This document shows, one piece after another, positions 1-7,748 of a stretch of DNA of 40,933 nucleotides. The DNA comes from Limosilactobacillus panis DSM 6035. GTDB lineage: Bacteria > Bacillota > Bacilli > Lactobacillales > Lactobacillaceae. The notes below the pieces were generated by a model. It was not told the origin of the DNA. It saw only the letters and a program-made list of their open reading frames with translations, and made no database searches. The position numbers and the translations under genes were made by a program. The first letter of the stretch is position 1, and the number at the start of each line of letters is the position of its first letter. The stretch covers positions 1 through 40,933 of the forward strand of contig NZ_AZGM01000110.1 in NCBI RefSeq assembly GCF_001435935.1, written 5' to 3'.

Positions 1-94
1 TTTCTATTTTTATAGTGAGGAAGCTCAGGATCACGGCCAATTACCGTAATTCTGGGCTTTCAAGTTTCAGTATTTAATCCTTGCCATCTTACCA

Positions 95-1225
95 TTGGGG
101 ATTGGCCTTTACTTTGGGAAACGGTTCAGTTGGTACGAAGCATTGATCAGTTTCATCTTCATTTTTTTGATGTTTGATGGCAGTAGCTGGCAGCAAGGAA
201 TTTCTTTGATTGTTTACGTCATCTATGAAACCTGCTTGGTAATGTTTTACACCAACTACCGGAAGAAACAGAACGGGAGTGGGATCTTTTACCTGATCTC
301 CGCCCTTTCCATCTTGCCCCTGGTAATCGTCAAGTTATCGCCGGCAATGGTGGGGCATAACTCCTTGCTGGGCTTCCTCGGAATCTCTTACCTGACTTTC
401 CGGGCAGTTGGCACCGTGATTGAAACACGTGATGGGGTGATCAAGGAGATTTCCCCGTGGAAGTTCATTCGCTTTATTCTGTTTATGCCAACCATTACTT
501 CCGGGCCAATCGACCGTTACCGGCGTTTTGAAAAGGACTACCAAAAGGTGCCCGACCGTGATGAGTACCTCGGCCTGGTCAGCAAGGGGATCTTTTACCT
601 CTTCCTAGGATTCTTGTACAAGTTCGTGATCGGCTATTTCTTTGGTCAGCGCTTTTACCCATTTTTTGAGCGAATGGCCCTAGCCGACCACAGCGTTTTC
701 TCCTGGCATATGCTGGGGGTAATGTACACTTACGGTTTCTACCTCTTCTTTGACTTCGCCGGTTACTCTCTCTTTGCGGTGGCGATTTCCTACTTTATGG
801 GTGTTAAGTCACCGATGAACTTCAAACAGCCGTTCAAGTCAAAGAACATCAAGGAATTCTGGAATCGCTGGCATATTAGCCTGTCCTTCTGGTTCCGGGA
901 CTACATCTTCATGCGGTTCGTCTTTATGGCCACTAAGAAGCGGTGGTTTAAGAACCGCAATGCCCTCTCATCAACGGCTTACATGTTAAATGTGGTCTTG
1001 ATGGGCTTCTGGCACGGAATTACCTGGTACTATATCCTGTACGGCTTCCTGCACGGGATTGCCCTGGTCGTCAATGACTGGTGGCTGCGTTACAAGCGTA
1101 ATCACCTGCCTAATCTGCCCCACAACAAGCTGACGACAGGAATTGCTATTTTTATCACTTTTAACTTTGTAATGTTTACATTTTTGATTTTCAGTGGTTT
1201 CCTAAACACTTATTTCTTTAGCTAA
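95..1225 (+). CDS. dltB: DltB, D-alanyl-lipoteichoic acid O-acyltransferase (5' end incomplete or shifted)
   Basis: MBOAT-family membrane acyltransferase that passes D-alanine from the carrier protein DltC across the membrane for attachment to lipoteichoic acid. The sequence shows many hydrophobic segments, the conserved NRWHISLSFWFRDY block and the MBOAT histidine in FWHGITWYY (His307 counted from the TTG at 95). Start is unclear. The reading frame stays open upstream to 50 and encodes DltB-like residues (FQYLILAILP), but an in-frame TAA lies at 47-49. The neighbouring frame carries a possible N-terminus (GTG at 15), so a one-base shift near 48-55 may separate the first ~15 codons. Full DltB proteins are about 400 residues; this ORF gives 376. 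dltC follows after a short gap, as in the usual dltABCD operon; dltA would lie upstream, outside the window. Confidence 0.88.
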   Translation: MGIGLYFGKRFSWYEALISFIFIFLMFDGSSWQQGISLIVYVIYETCLVMFYTNYRKKQNGSGIFYLISALSILPLVIVKLSPAMVGHNSLLGFLGISYLTFRAVGTVIETRDGVIKEISPWKFIRFILFMPTITSGPIDRYRRFEKDYQKVPDRDEYLGLVSKGIFYLFLGFLYKFVIGYFFGQRFYPFFERMALADHSVFSWHMLGVMYTYGFYLFFDFAGYSLFAVAISYFMGVKSPMNFKQPFKSKNIKEFWNRWHISLSFWFRDYIFMRFVFMATKKRWFKNRNALSSTAYMLNVVLMGFWHGITWYYILYGFLHGIALVVNDWWLRYKRNHLPNLPHNKLTTGIAIFITFNFVMFTFLIFSGFLNTYFFS

Positions 1226-1254
1226 CCATGACCATATTTAGGAGGATTATTATT

Positions 1255-1494
1255 ATGCCAGAACAAATCATTAAAATTTTAGCTGACGCAACTGGCCGGG
1301 ACGCTGCTGACTTTAGCGATGCATCCCAAGACTTATTCACTAGCGGTCTCCTGGATTCCATGGCTACCGTTAGCCTGCTCCTAGGTCTCCAAGATGAATT
1401 CGGCGTTCAGGTTCCTGTTTCCGAATTCGATCGGAGTCAGTGGAACACCATTGAAAAGATTGAACAACGGGTAAAGGAGCTTCAAAATGCATAA
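1255..1494 (+). CDS. dltC: DltC, D-alanyl carrier protein
   Basis: Small acyl-carrier-type protein (79 residues) that carries D-alanine on a 4'-phosphopantetheine arm between DltA and DltB. The attachment serine is Ser35 in the motif GLLDSM. I chose the ATG at 1255 because a strong Shine-Dalgarno (taggagg) precedes it by a normal distance and the protein then has the canonical length and N-terminus (MPEQIIKILAD). A start at 1228 would add nine unlikely residues and swallow the ribosome-binding site. The 3' end overlaps dltD by 8 nt, indicating translational coupling. Confidence 0.96.
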   Translation: MPEQIIKILADATGRDAADFSDASQDLFTSGLLDSMATVSLLLGLQDEFGVQVPVSEFDRSQWNTIEKIEQRVKELQNA

Positions 1495-2782
1495 TCGCCG
1501 GAAGCTGTGGTCCATTTTTGGCCCGGTTATCCTGGCCTTTGTCCTGGTGATTATTCTTTTCTCCCTGCCGATTAAAAATCGTCATTCCACTGCGATGGAA
1601 AAGCAGGCAGCGGTTTCTTTGAGTCCGGTTGTCTTCAAAAACCAATCAATCAAGAAACAGGCCCTCAGTGATAAGCAGACCAAGTTTGTACCCTTCTTTG
1701 GTTCCAGTGAACTCCGGCGGATGGACCGCTATCACCCATCAGTGATGGCTGCTCGTTACCACAATTACACTCCCTTCCTCTTTGGATCGCGGGGAACCCA
1801 GTCATTGCCACAGTTTTTCAACATTAATTCAATGGAAAACCAAATGACTGACGAAAAGGCGGTTTATATCATCTCGCCCCAGTGGTTTACCAAACAGGGT
1901 GTACAGGCACCTGCTTTTAAGTACTATAACGGCTCATATGCTAACCTTACTTGGCTGCAAAAAGCCAACCCTAAGTCACCATATGACCGCTATATTGCCC
2001 GCCGTCTCCTAACTTTGATTGGTAAAGATGGGACCGTAGGCGCTGCTGCTCGGAAGATTGCGGCTGGTCACGCACTTAATAGTTGGGACCGGTTCATTAT
2101 CAATACCCGGGTTAACCTGCTCCAGCACGAAGATGCGCTGTTCTCAGGATTCCAAATTAATAAGAATTACCAGAAGTACATCAATCCCAACATTGATAAG
2201 TTACCAAAGCACTACAACTACAATACCTTATACCAGGATGCGGTTAAGACCGGTGAACATGACACAACCAATAACCGTTTCCGGGTCAAGAACAGCTTCT
2301 ATACCCAGCGGATCAAGCCCGATGAAAAGCACCTTGGCGGGTCACAAAAGAACTTCAACTACACCAAGTCACCGGAATATGGCGACCTGCAAGTGGTCCT
2401 TAATGAGTTCAAGAATACCAATGCTAACGTTCTGTTTGTTATCCCACCGGTTAATGCTAAGTGGGAAAAGTTCACTGGACTGGATATGCAGATGTATTAC
2501 CGGACCGTTGCCAAGATCAAATTCCAATTAAAGGAACAAGGCTTTACTAACGTCCTCGACCTCTCCCGTGACGGTGGCAAGACTTCTTTCATGGAAGATA
2601 CCATCCACATTGGCTGGGCCGGTTGGGTTAAGTTTGACCAGGTCAGCAACCGCTTTATCAGCAATAAGCAGCCGACCCCCAAGTATAAACTTAACGATCA
2701 ATTCTTATCGCAAAAGTGGGCTAACCTAAACCCAACTCCTGCTAACCTACAAAAGTTTAAAAAACAGCAATTAGACAAGTAA
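1487..2782 (+). CDS. dltD: DltD, D-alanylation protein
   Basis: Last protein of the D-alanylation pathway, membrane-anchored with its globular domain outside the cell, where it helps transfer D-alanine to teichoic acid. The 431 residues begin with a short basic stretch and one transmembrane segment (about residues 10-28). An SGNH/esterase-like nucleophile block FFGSSEL follows (Ser73 or Ser74). The Asp/His pair expected near the C-terminus is in EDTIHIGWAGW (about residue 367). Length matches the family. It overlaps dltC by 8 nt and ends 7 nt before the first hairpin repeat (2790), which may act as the operon terminator. Confidence 0.95.
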   Translation: MHNRRKLWSIFGPVILAFVLVIILFSLPIKNRHSTAMEKQAAVSLSPVVFKNQSIKKQALSDKQTKFVPFFGSSELRRMDRYHPSVMAARYHNYTPFLFGSRGTQSLPQFFNINSMENQMTDEKAVYIISPQWFTKQGVQAPAFKYYNGSYANLTWLQKANPKSPYDRYIARRLLTLIGKDGTVGAAARKIAAGHALNSWDRFIINTRVNLLQHEDALFSGFQINKNYQKYINPNIDKLPKHYNYNTLYQDAVKTGEHDTTNNRFRVKNSFYTQRIKPDEKHLGGSQKNFNYTKSPEYGDLQVVLNEFKNTNANVLFVIPPVNAKWEKFTGLDMQMYYRTVAKIKFQLKEQGFTNVLDLSRDGGKTSFMEDTIHIGWAGWVKFDQVSNRFISNKQPTPKYKLNDQFLSQKWANLNPTPANLQKFKKQQLDK

Positions 2783-2789
2783 TATTAAA

Positions 2790-2943
2790 GGTGGTGTGAC
2801 ATAAGTCTCCTATATAGTTGAAAATGCTACAGCGCAGTACACAAAGGGGCTCTAGTGTTCGGATTCTCCGAACGCTAGAGCCCCTTTGTGCTTGCGGGGG
2901 TTTGAAAACGAACTAGCAAGCTAGTTCTGTCTCACTCCCCTTT
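2790..2943. repeat. Dispersed hairpin repeat, family A, copy 1
   Basis: Non-coding element about 154 nt long that begins GTGTGACATAAG and ends in a partly complementary CTGTCTCACTCCCC. Its core (2840-2890) is a long hairpin: cacaaaggggctctagtgtt pairs with the downstream strand ending cccctttgtg, with about 22 pairs, one G-T wobble and an ATTCT loop. Related copies are at 4822, 31671 and 37332 and a possible edge at 40878. It directly follows dltD. No ORF is visible. Confidence 0.85.
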
Positions 2944-2947
2944 AGTT

Positions 2948-3141
2948 TTAGCAAAAGTAAGCATCAGCTTCTTAAAGAACGACAGTTTATCTTATCTCCT
3001 TTTGCCACTTGCTTCTGCAGTTGATAAGTATAATGATGCGGATTGCAAATCTGTAATGTGAACTTGCTATTCTTGAGGGAAAGCTTTATAAATTTCTTGC
3101 TTTGTCTTGGATGGAAAATCACCAATAATAAGAACATTCAT
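2948..3141 (-). pseudogene. Remnant of a gene N-terminus, possibly a 2-hydroxyacid dehydrogenase
   Basis: Read on the minus strand from the ATG at 3141, the frame gives MNVLIIGDFPSKTKQEIYKA, then AFPQE, then a TAG stop. It continues in the same frame with protein-like sequence (QVHITDLQSASLYLSTAEAS) up to another stop. The start resembles the N-terminus of some NAD-dependent 2-hydroxyacid dehydrogenases in lactobacilli, but I recognise this only loosely. At least two stops and the missing C-terminal part make it a relic. Nothing else is visible in this gap besides the repeat at 2790. Confidence 0.35.
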
Positions 3142-3235
3142 ACTAATTCACCAACTCTTTGCCAATAGCCTAAATCTGTTTACTTTATTTGATAATTTTA
3201 GAATGTTACTTTCATTTCTGCAGTATTATTAAAAA

Positions 3236-3436
3236 TTACTCTAATAATAACCTGAACTTTTCAAAGCGCCTTTTCATGTCTTCTTCGATGAGTAGCTGAT
3301 CGGACTTAAAGGACTTCATTTTACGATCATGTTCGATATCAGCATTACTTACAATTAGCGAATACTGAATTGTGCTGGGATTGTTAGGGGGCATTGAGGT
3401 TCCTTGTCTGCGGGCCTTAACTGTTTTACATTTCAT
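3236..3436 (-). CDS. Small hypothetical protein with an AbrB/MazE-like N-terminus
   Basis: 66-residue basic protein. The first residues, MKCKTVKARRQGTS, resemble the start of AbrB/MazE-type DNA-binding antitoxins (consensus like K-x-R-K-Q-G-N-S), but the usual hydrophobic strand that follows is not recognisable. The C-terminal half is charged and helical (RRFEKFRLLLE). I chose the ATG at 3436 because an AGGTGA site precedes it; an upstream GTG at 3445 overlaps that site. It lies 67 nt downstream of the ATPase gene on the same strand and is probably co-transcribed with it. Function unknown; an antitoxin or regulator is only a guess. Confidence 0.5.
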   Translation of the reverse strand: MKCKTVKARRQGTSMPPNNPSTIQYSLIVSNADIEHDRKMKSFKSDQLLIEEDMKRRFEKFRLLLE

Positions 3437-3503
3437 CACGTTCACCTCAGCTATAATTATGTTTGGCCCCTTTTGATCAATTCACCCAAGATAATTAAGA
3501 AAA

Positions 3504-4610
3504 TTAAAATTCATCCAGCATTATTTGTTCTTCAATAAAGCGGTCAAAATACGGCAACATAAATTGCACATAACCATAACTTGCCGGCATAATAACTTGG
3601 TCATCAATCAACTTTCGACGGTAAACAGAAATATAACCGGGTTTCTTATCCATCTCACGACCAATTTCCTGTGCCTTAACTTTTGGACGTCCAACCTTTA
3701 CCATTGCTTGTACAAATTGTCGTTCCTTTTCTGTCATTTCATGGTAAACCTTGTAATACACATTCCGGAAAAGATCACTGATATATTGTTCTAGGACCCG
3801 ATCAATCGTCTCTTTGGTGATTACAGTATTGTCCTGCTCATCCGCCGATTTCCAGACCCAGTACCCTAATAATTGAAAAGCATACGCAAACCCTTTTGTC
3901 TGCTTAGTCATATAGATAACCGTTGGAATATCTAACTGGTATCCAGCTTCCTTAAAAATACGAGCATAACTATTTTTAATACTCTCAACATCTAATGGAT
4001 TAAGCGTTATTCGATTAGCGCGTAAAGGGAAAGTCAGCACATCGTCGTTTTGAATTTCAGAAACATTTTCTGGCAGTCCTGCCATCAATAATGAAACATG
4101 TAAGTTATCACGCAACATTACCTGATAGCAACTAACTAATTTTCTGAGAAGCGGAGTTGCCTTCACTTCATCAATTGTAATTAAAATATTAATTCCTTTT
4201 TGCGTAAACTTTGTTAGGAGACGGTGAAAAATAGTTTGAAAATTTGCTTCTTTGTTATCGTTACCCATCGAGGTATTAAATTGAATTCCTTTAAATTCGA
4301 TTTTTAAATCGACCTCACTGAATAATTTAAGAGTAACCAGCTTTTCTCGTAATTGCGCAATTAGTGAACCAAGTAAATCATCGTCTAACACTAAATTAAC
4401 TACTTGCCAATTACTACTGTTTTCTAGTTCATTGGCAACGTCAGTCATTAGTGTTGTCTTCCCTGCACCACGCTGACCATAAATCAATGATGTTTGAAAT
4501 GGAGAATTACCGCTGTTTAATTCAGTAATAACTCGCTGAGAAAGAGAATCACGATCAAGAAAGACACTCGGTACAGTCCCAAAACTGGGATTAAATGGAT
4601 TATTCATCAT
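3504..4610 (-). CDS. STAND/AAA-like ATP-binding protein with C-terminal winged helix
   Basis: 368-residue protein with a clear Walker A (GQRGAGKTT, about residues 45-53) and Walker B (ILITIDEV, about residue 145). An AAA-like region follows, and the C-terminal ~90 residues look like a winged-helix DNA-binding domain (TEKERQFVQAMVKVGRPKVKA). This is the layout of the 'ATPase/ORC1-type' STAND proteins often found in accessory regions of lactobacilli; no cellular role is firmly known. A good AAGGTGG site lies 6 nt before the ATG. The gene is visibly more AT-rich than the neighbouring housekeeping genes, suggesting transfer. An 18-bp direct repeat lies just upstream (4624-4670), and a small AbrB-like ORF lies downstream. 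Confidence 0.8.
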   Translation of the reverse strand: MMNNPFNPSFGTVPSVFLDRDSLSQRVITELNSGNSPFQTSLIYGQRGAGKTTLMTDVANELENSSNWQVVNLVLDDDLLGSLIAQLREKLVTLKLFSEVDLKIEFKGIQFNTSMGNDNKEANFQTIFHRLLTKFTQKGINILITIDEVKATPLLRKLVSCYQVMLRDNLHVSLLMAGLPENVSEIQNDDVLTFPLRANRITLNPLDVESIKNSYARIFKEAGYQLDIPTVIYMTKQTKGFAYAFQLLGYWVWKSADEQDNTVITKETIDRVLEQYISDLFRNVYYKVYHEMTEKERQFVQAMVKVGRPKVKAQEIGREMDKKPGYISVYRRKLIDDQVIMPASYGYVQFMLPYFDRFIEEQIMLDEF

Positions 4611-4623
4611 TATCGTCCACCTT

Positions 4624-4670
4624 ATTTTATAACTTTTTATATCTTTGAAAATATTTTATAACTTTTTATA
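4624..4670. promoter_or_regulatory. Two 18-bp direct repeats upstream of the ATPase gene
   Basis: The sequence ATTTTATAACTTTTTATA occurs at 4624-4641 and, identically, at 4653-4670. The repeat period is 29 bp, close to three helical turns. The pair sits 14-60 bp upstream of the ATPase start codon on the minus strand, in the promoter region. It looks like a binding site for a dimeric or oligomeric regulator, possibly the winged-helix ATPase or the small AbrB-like protein itself. That role is inferred; the repeat is directly visible. Confidence 0.6.
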
Positions 4671-4821
4671 AGTCTTTACAAGTAATGAAATCATTGATTA
4701 GTTTTCTTTCTGGGGAGTGCTAAATTAATAAGCCCAAATTCAATTTGCAGCCCTCAATTTCCTCCGCTATGATACTAATAACTTAATAGTAAACGTTCAA
4801 GAACAGCAAGCAAAAAAATAA

Positions 4822-4978
4822 GGGGCTGTGACATAAGTACTTTTACCAAGTTCAAATACGAACAGCGCGGTACGCAAATGGGCTCCAGTGTCCGGTATAA
4901 CCGAACTCTGGAGCCCTATTTGCGCTCGCGGGGGCGTGAAAACGAAGTCATAAATGACTTCTGTCACGCTCCCCTTTT
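4822..4978. repeat. Dispersed hairpin repeat, family A, copy 2
   Basis: Begins GGGGCTGTGACATAAG and ends CTTCTGTCACGCTCCCC, so its ends are imperfect inverted repeats. The central hairpin (4873-4924) pairs cgcaaatgggctccag with ctggagccctatttgcg around a short loop. 152 bp are identical to copy 3 at 37332-37483. The core sequence differs from copies 1 and 4, but the pairing is kept. Confidence 0.88.
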
Positions 4979-5077
4979 CTTCTTAAAAGCAACCACTTTT
5001 GACAGCGGTTACTTTCCTTGTCCAATCAGTAAAATAAGTTCATACTAATAGTAATCTAGTAGGCGAGGTGTCAAGTT

Positions 5078-6102
5078 ATGAAAAAAATTAACTTATTTGC
5101 CTTTTTAGTCCTCATTCCCTTAACGTTATTATTAGTATTCACTCAATCAAAAAGCAACGCCGCTCCAGTTGACCAACAAACGCAAAGCTAACTCAAGGAT
5201 TACTTGAAGTCGCACCATATTAACGGTGTAATGTTGGTTAATGGTAAAGGGAGCAAGGCAGTTACGATAACAAATCGCGAAACCACCAATAAACGGGAGA
5301 TTGTTACCGCAGACCAGCTTTTCCCAATTGCTTCGCTCCAAAAGATCATGACGGGAACCGCCATCTACCAATTAAAGCAACAAAAAAAGCTAGCCTGGGA
5401 CACCTCCTTGCACCATTATTTTCCACAAGTCGATGGTAGTGATGATATTACTATCCGTGAATTAATGAACCATACCAGTGGTCTTGTTAATAACGACCGT
5501 CCGCCCTTTCCACTAACGGGTGAAAAGCAGCAGATTGCCTATATGTTAAAACACTTACGGAACAATCACGTCCACACCTGGGATTACCAGGACGTTGACT
5601 ATGAGCTGTTGGCGGCCATCATTCGCAAACAAACACACGCTAGCTATAATGACTATCTTCACACTAACTTTGCTAAGCCCCTGCGACTCCGCCAAATAAA
5701 AGATTTTTCTGAAGTTGCGCAGGGCCAGGTTCCGCAACCGACGGACCCCGCCGTTGATTGGCACCAGGTCACCGTTACGACATCTTCGAACTTTGGAGCT
5801 GGGAACCTCTTCATGTCACCAAACGACTACTGGACATTTGTCTACAATGATGTTTTTTAAGCAACCCGAAAAAGTTACCGGAGTTTTACCAACAAGCTAA
5901 AAGCCAAGAGGTTGCCTACTTCGGCGGCGTATATTTCGGTGGCGATATTATTCGTGCTAACGGGAGTATTCCCGGCTATAACTGCTGTTTTATTGCCAAC
6001 TACAGAACCAAGAAAATGGTAATGCTCTTCACTAATAACATTGACTACTTAACGCTCAAAGCAGCGTCAGATGACCTGATGCATAACTACATGGGCGAAT
6101 AA
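5078..6102 (+). pseudogene. Broken serine hydrolase (class C beta-lactamase/PBP4*-like)
   Basis: The ATG at 5078 (after GGCGAGGTG) starts a typical signal peptide, but codon 38 is TAA (5189-5191). The same frame then continues with a penicillin-binding-protein-like serine hydrolase: SLQK as the SxxK nucleophile motif in LFPIASLQK, and the conserved IRELMNHTSGL block. The frame stops at 5860 next to a run of T's. The family's C-terminal part (FGGVYFGGD ... NGSIPGYN ... MGE) resumes in another frame and ends at 6102. One nonsense codon and one frameshift therefore separate an otherwise full-length ~340-residue protein into three pieces. Such proteins are usually exported enzymes acting on peptidoglycan-like substrates. 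Confidence 0.8.
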
Positions 6103-6298
6103 TAAAAAGCTTCAGTTGACACATCTCTTTGAAGTTCAAAAATTATTTTTCACTAATTGGTCTAACTGTTATTGGCTCCACAAACAGGTATCTTAGTAAT
6201 CCCTTGTTTTACACTATCTTTCCGATTATATCAGTATATATTGTTATATTATTAACTTATCATTTCGTACAAATTAGCAATCTTATTAAAAATAATTT

Positions 6299-6328
6299 TT
6301 GACTTGGTCTAATAGTTTGATTTAAAAT
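6299..6328 (+). promoter_or_regulatory. Promoter of the aldehyde dehydrogenase gene
   Basis: TTGACT (6299-6304) and TAAAAT (6323-6328) are separated by 18 bp, followed by AAGGAGG and the ATG at 6357. The rest of the 6103-6298 gap is AT-rich and shows no gene. Confidence 0.65.
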
Positions 6329-6356
6329 GAAAGCACTTCATTAAGGAGGCTATTTT

Positions 6357-7730
6357 ATGGCATATCAAACTGTCAATCCATATACAAATGAAGTCGAAAA
6401 AACTTTTAAAAATACAAGTGATGAGGAACTTGAACAATCATTAGCGACTGCTCACCAGCTTTACCTAAGCTGGCGTAATAACGATCAATTAGAAGAACGT
6501 AAAAAAGTTATTTTAAAATTAGCAGAGATTTTACGGGCACACCGCAAGGACTTTGCCACCATTATGACCAAAGACATGGGAAAGCTACTTAGCAAGGCCG
6601 AGGGGGAAGTCGACCTTTGTGCTTCATTTTGTGATTACTATGTTGCCCACGCTGACCAATTCTTGTCCCCGGACGTAATTGCCACCACGAGTGGTCGGGC
6701 CAAAGTAATCAAGCAATCATTAGGGATCCTGGTAGCTGTTGAACCATGGAATTTCCCATTTTACCAAATTGCCCGAGTATTCATTCCCAACTTTATTGTT
6801 GGTAATCCGATGATTCTTAAGGATGCCTCCAATTGCCCAGCATCTGCCCAAGCTTTTGCCGATGCTGTAAAGGACGCTGGCGCCCCAGAAGGCAGTTTGA
6901 CAAATCTCTTCCTTAACTACGACCAGGTAAGTAAAGCCATCGCTGATCAGCGGGTTGCTGGAGTATGCTTAACCGGTTCCGAACGTGGTGGTGCCGCGGT
7001 TGCTAAGGAAGCCGGTGCAAGTTTAAAGAAGAACACAATGGAGCTTGGTGGTAACGATGCCTTCATTATTCTTGACGATGCGGACTGGAATTTAGTTGAA
7101 CAAGTGGCCCCATCAGCCCGGTTATACAATGCTGGCCAAGTATGCACCTCTTCAAAGCGTTTTATCGTTCTGGCCAAGGACTATGATCGCTTCTTAAAGA
7201 TTATGAAAAATGCATTTAGCAAGGTCAAAATGGGTGATCCACTCGACTCTGCAACTACTTTAGCACCACTCTCTTCAAAGAAAGCAAAGGATAAGCTGCA
7301 AGCACAGGTTGATTTAGCAGTTAAAAACGGCGCTAAAGTATACTATGGCAATCAACCAGTCGACCTCCCTGGCCAATTCTTTATGCCAACTATTTTAACT
7401 AACATCACGCCAGATAACCCGATCTTTGACCAAGAGATGTTTGGCCCGATTGCTTCCGTCTACAAAGTTGACACTGAAGAAGAAGCAATTGCACTAGCAA
7501 ATAATTCTAGTTACGGCCTTGGAAACACCATTTTCAGCAGTAATTATAAGCATGCTGAACGAGTGGCCGCACAGATTGAAACTGGGATGAGTTGGATTAA
7601 TGACGGCTGGGCTTCTCTTCCTGAGCTGCCATTTGGTGGTGTCAAGCATTCCGGCTATGGCCGTGAATTAAGTGGTTATGGGATTGAAGAATTTATGAAT
7701 AAGCACTTAATTTATGAACCCCGGCACTAG
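6357..7730 (+). CDS. NAD(P)-dependent succinate-semialdehyde-type dehydrogenase
   Basis: Aldehyde dehydrogenase superfamily enzyme (457 residues) that oxidises an aldehyde to an acid. It is closest in style to the GabD/Sad group found in lactobacilli, although the true substrate cannot be read from sequence. Key parts are present: cofactor-binding VEPWNFPF (about 128-135) and Lys155 in LKDAS, general base Glu229 in MELGGND, nucleophile Cys263 in AGQVCTSS, and the C-terminal ELPFGGVKHSGYGRE block. The start is supported by AAGGAGG 7 nt upstream. It is a single-gene unit with its own promoter; no GABA or putrescine genes are nearby to fix the pathway. Confidence 0.88.
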   Translation: MAYQTVNPYTNEVEKTFKNTSDEELEQSLATAHQLYLSWRNNDQLEERKKVILKLAEILRAHRKDFATIMTKDMGKLLSKAEGEVDLCASFCDYYVAHADQFLSPDVIATTSGRAKVIKQSLGILVAVEPWNFPFYQIARVFIPNFIVGNPMILKDASNCPASAQAFADAVKDAGAPEGSLTNLFLNYDQVSKAIADQRVAGVCLTGSERGGAAVAKEAGASLKKNTMELGGNDAFIILDDADWNLVEQVAPSARLYNAGQVCTSSKRFIVLAKDYDRFLKIMKNAFSKVKMGDPLDSATTLAPLSSKKAKDKLQAQVDLAVKNGAKVYYGNQPVDLPGQFFMPTILTNITPDNPIFDQEMFGPIASVYKVDTEEEAIALANNSSYGLGNTIFSSNYKHAERVAAQIETGMSWINDGWASLPELPFGGVKHSGYGRELSGYGIEEFMNKHLIYEPRH

Positions 7731-7748
7731 ATATTAGTAAACCTGAAA

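Noticed and set aside
2058-2531. 157-codon open frame inside dltD
   Set aside because: Overlaps the conserved dltD in another frame, and its composition (Ser/Thr/Pro-rich, no motif) is typical of a shadow.
2790-2943. Family A repeats as CRISPR repeats
   Set aside because: Copies are far apart, over 150 bp long and not arrayed with spacers; no cas genes are present.
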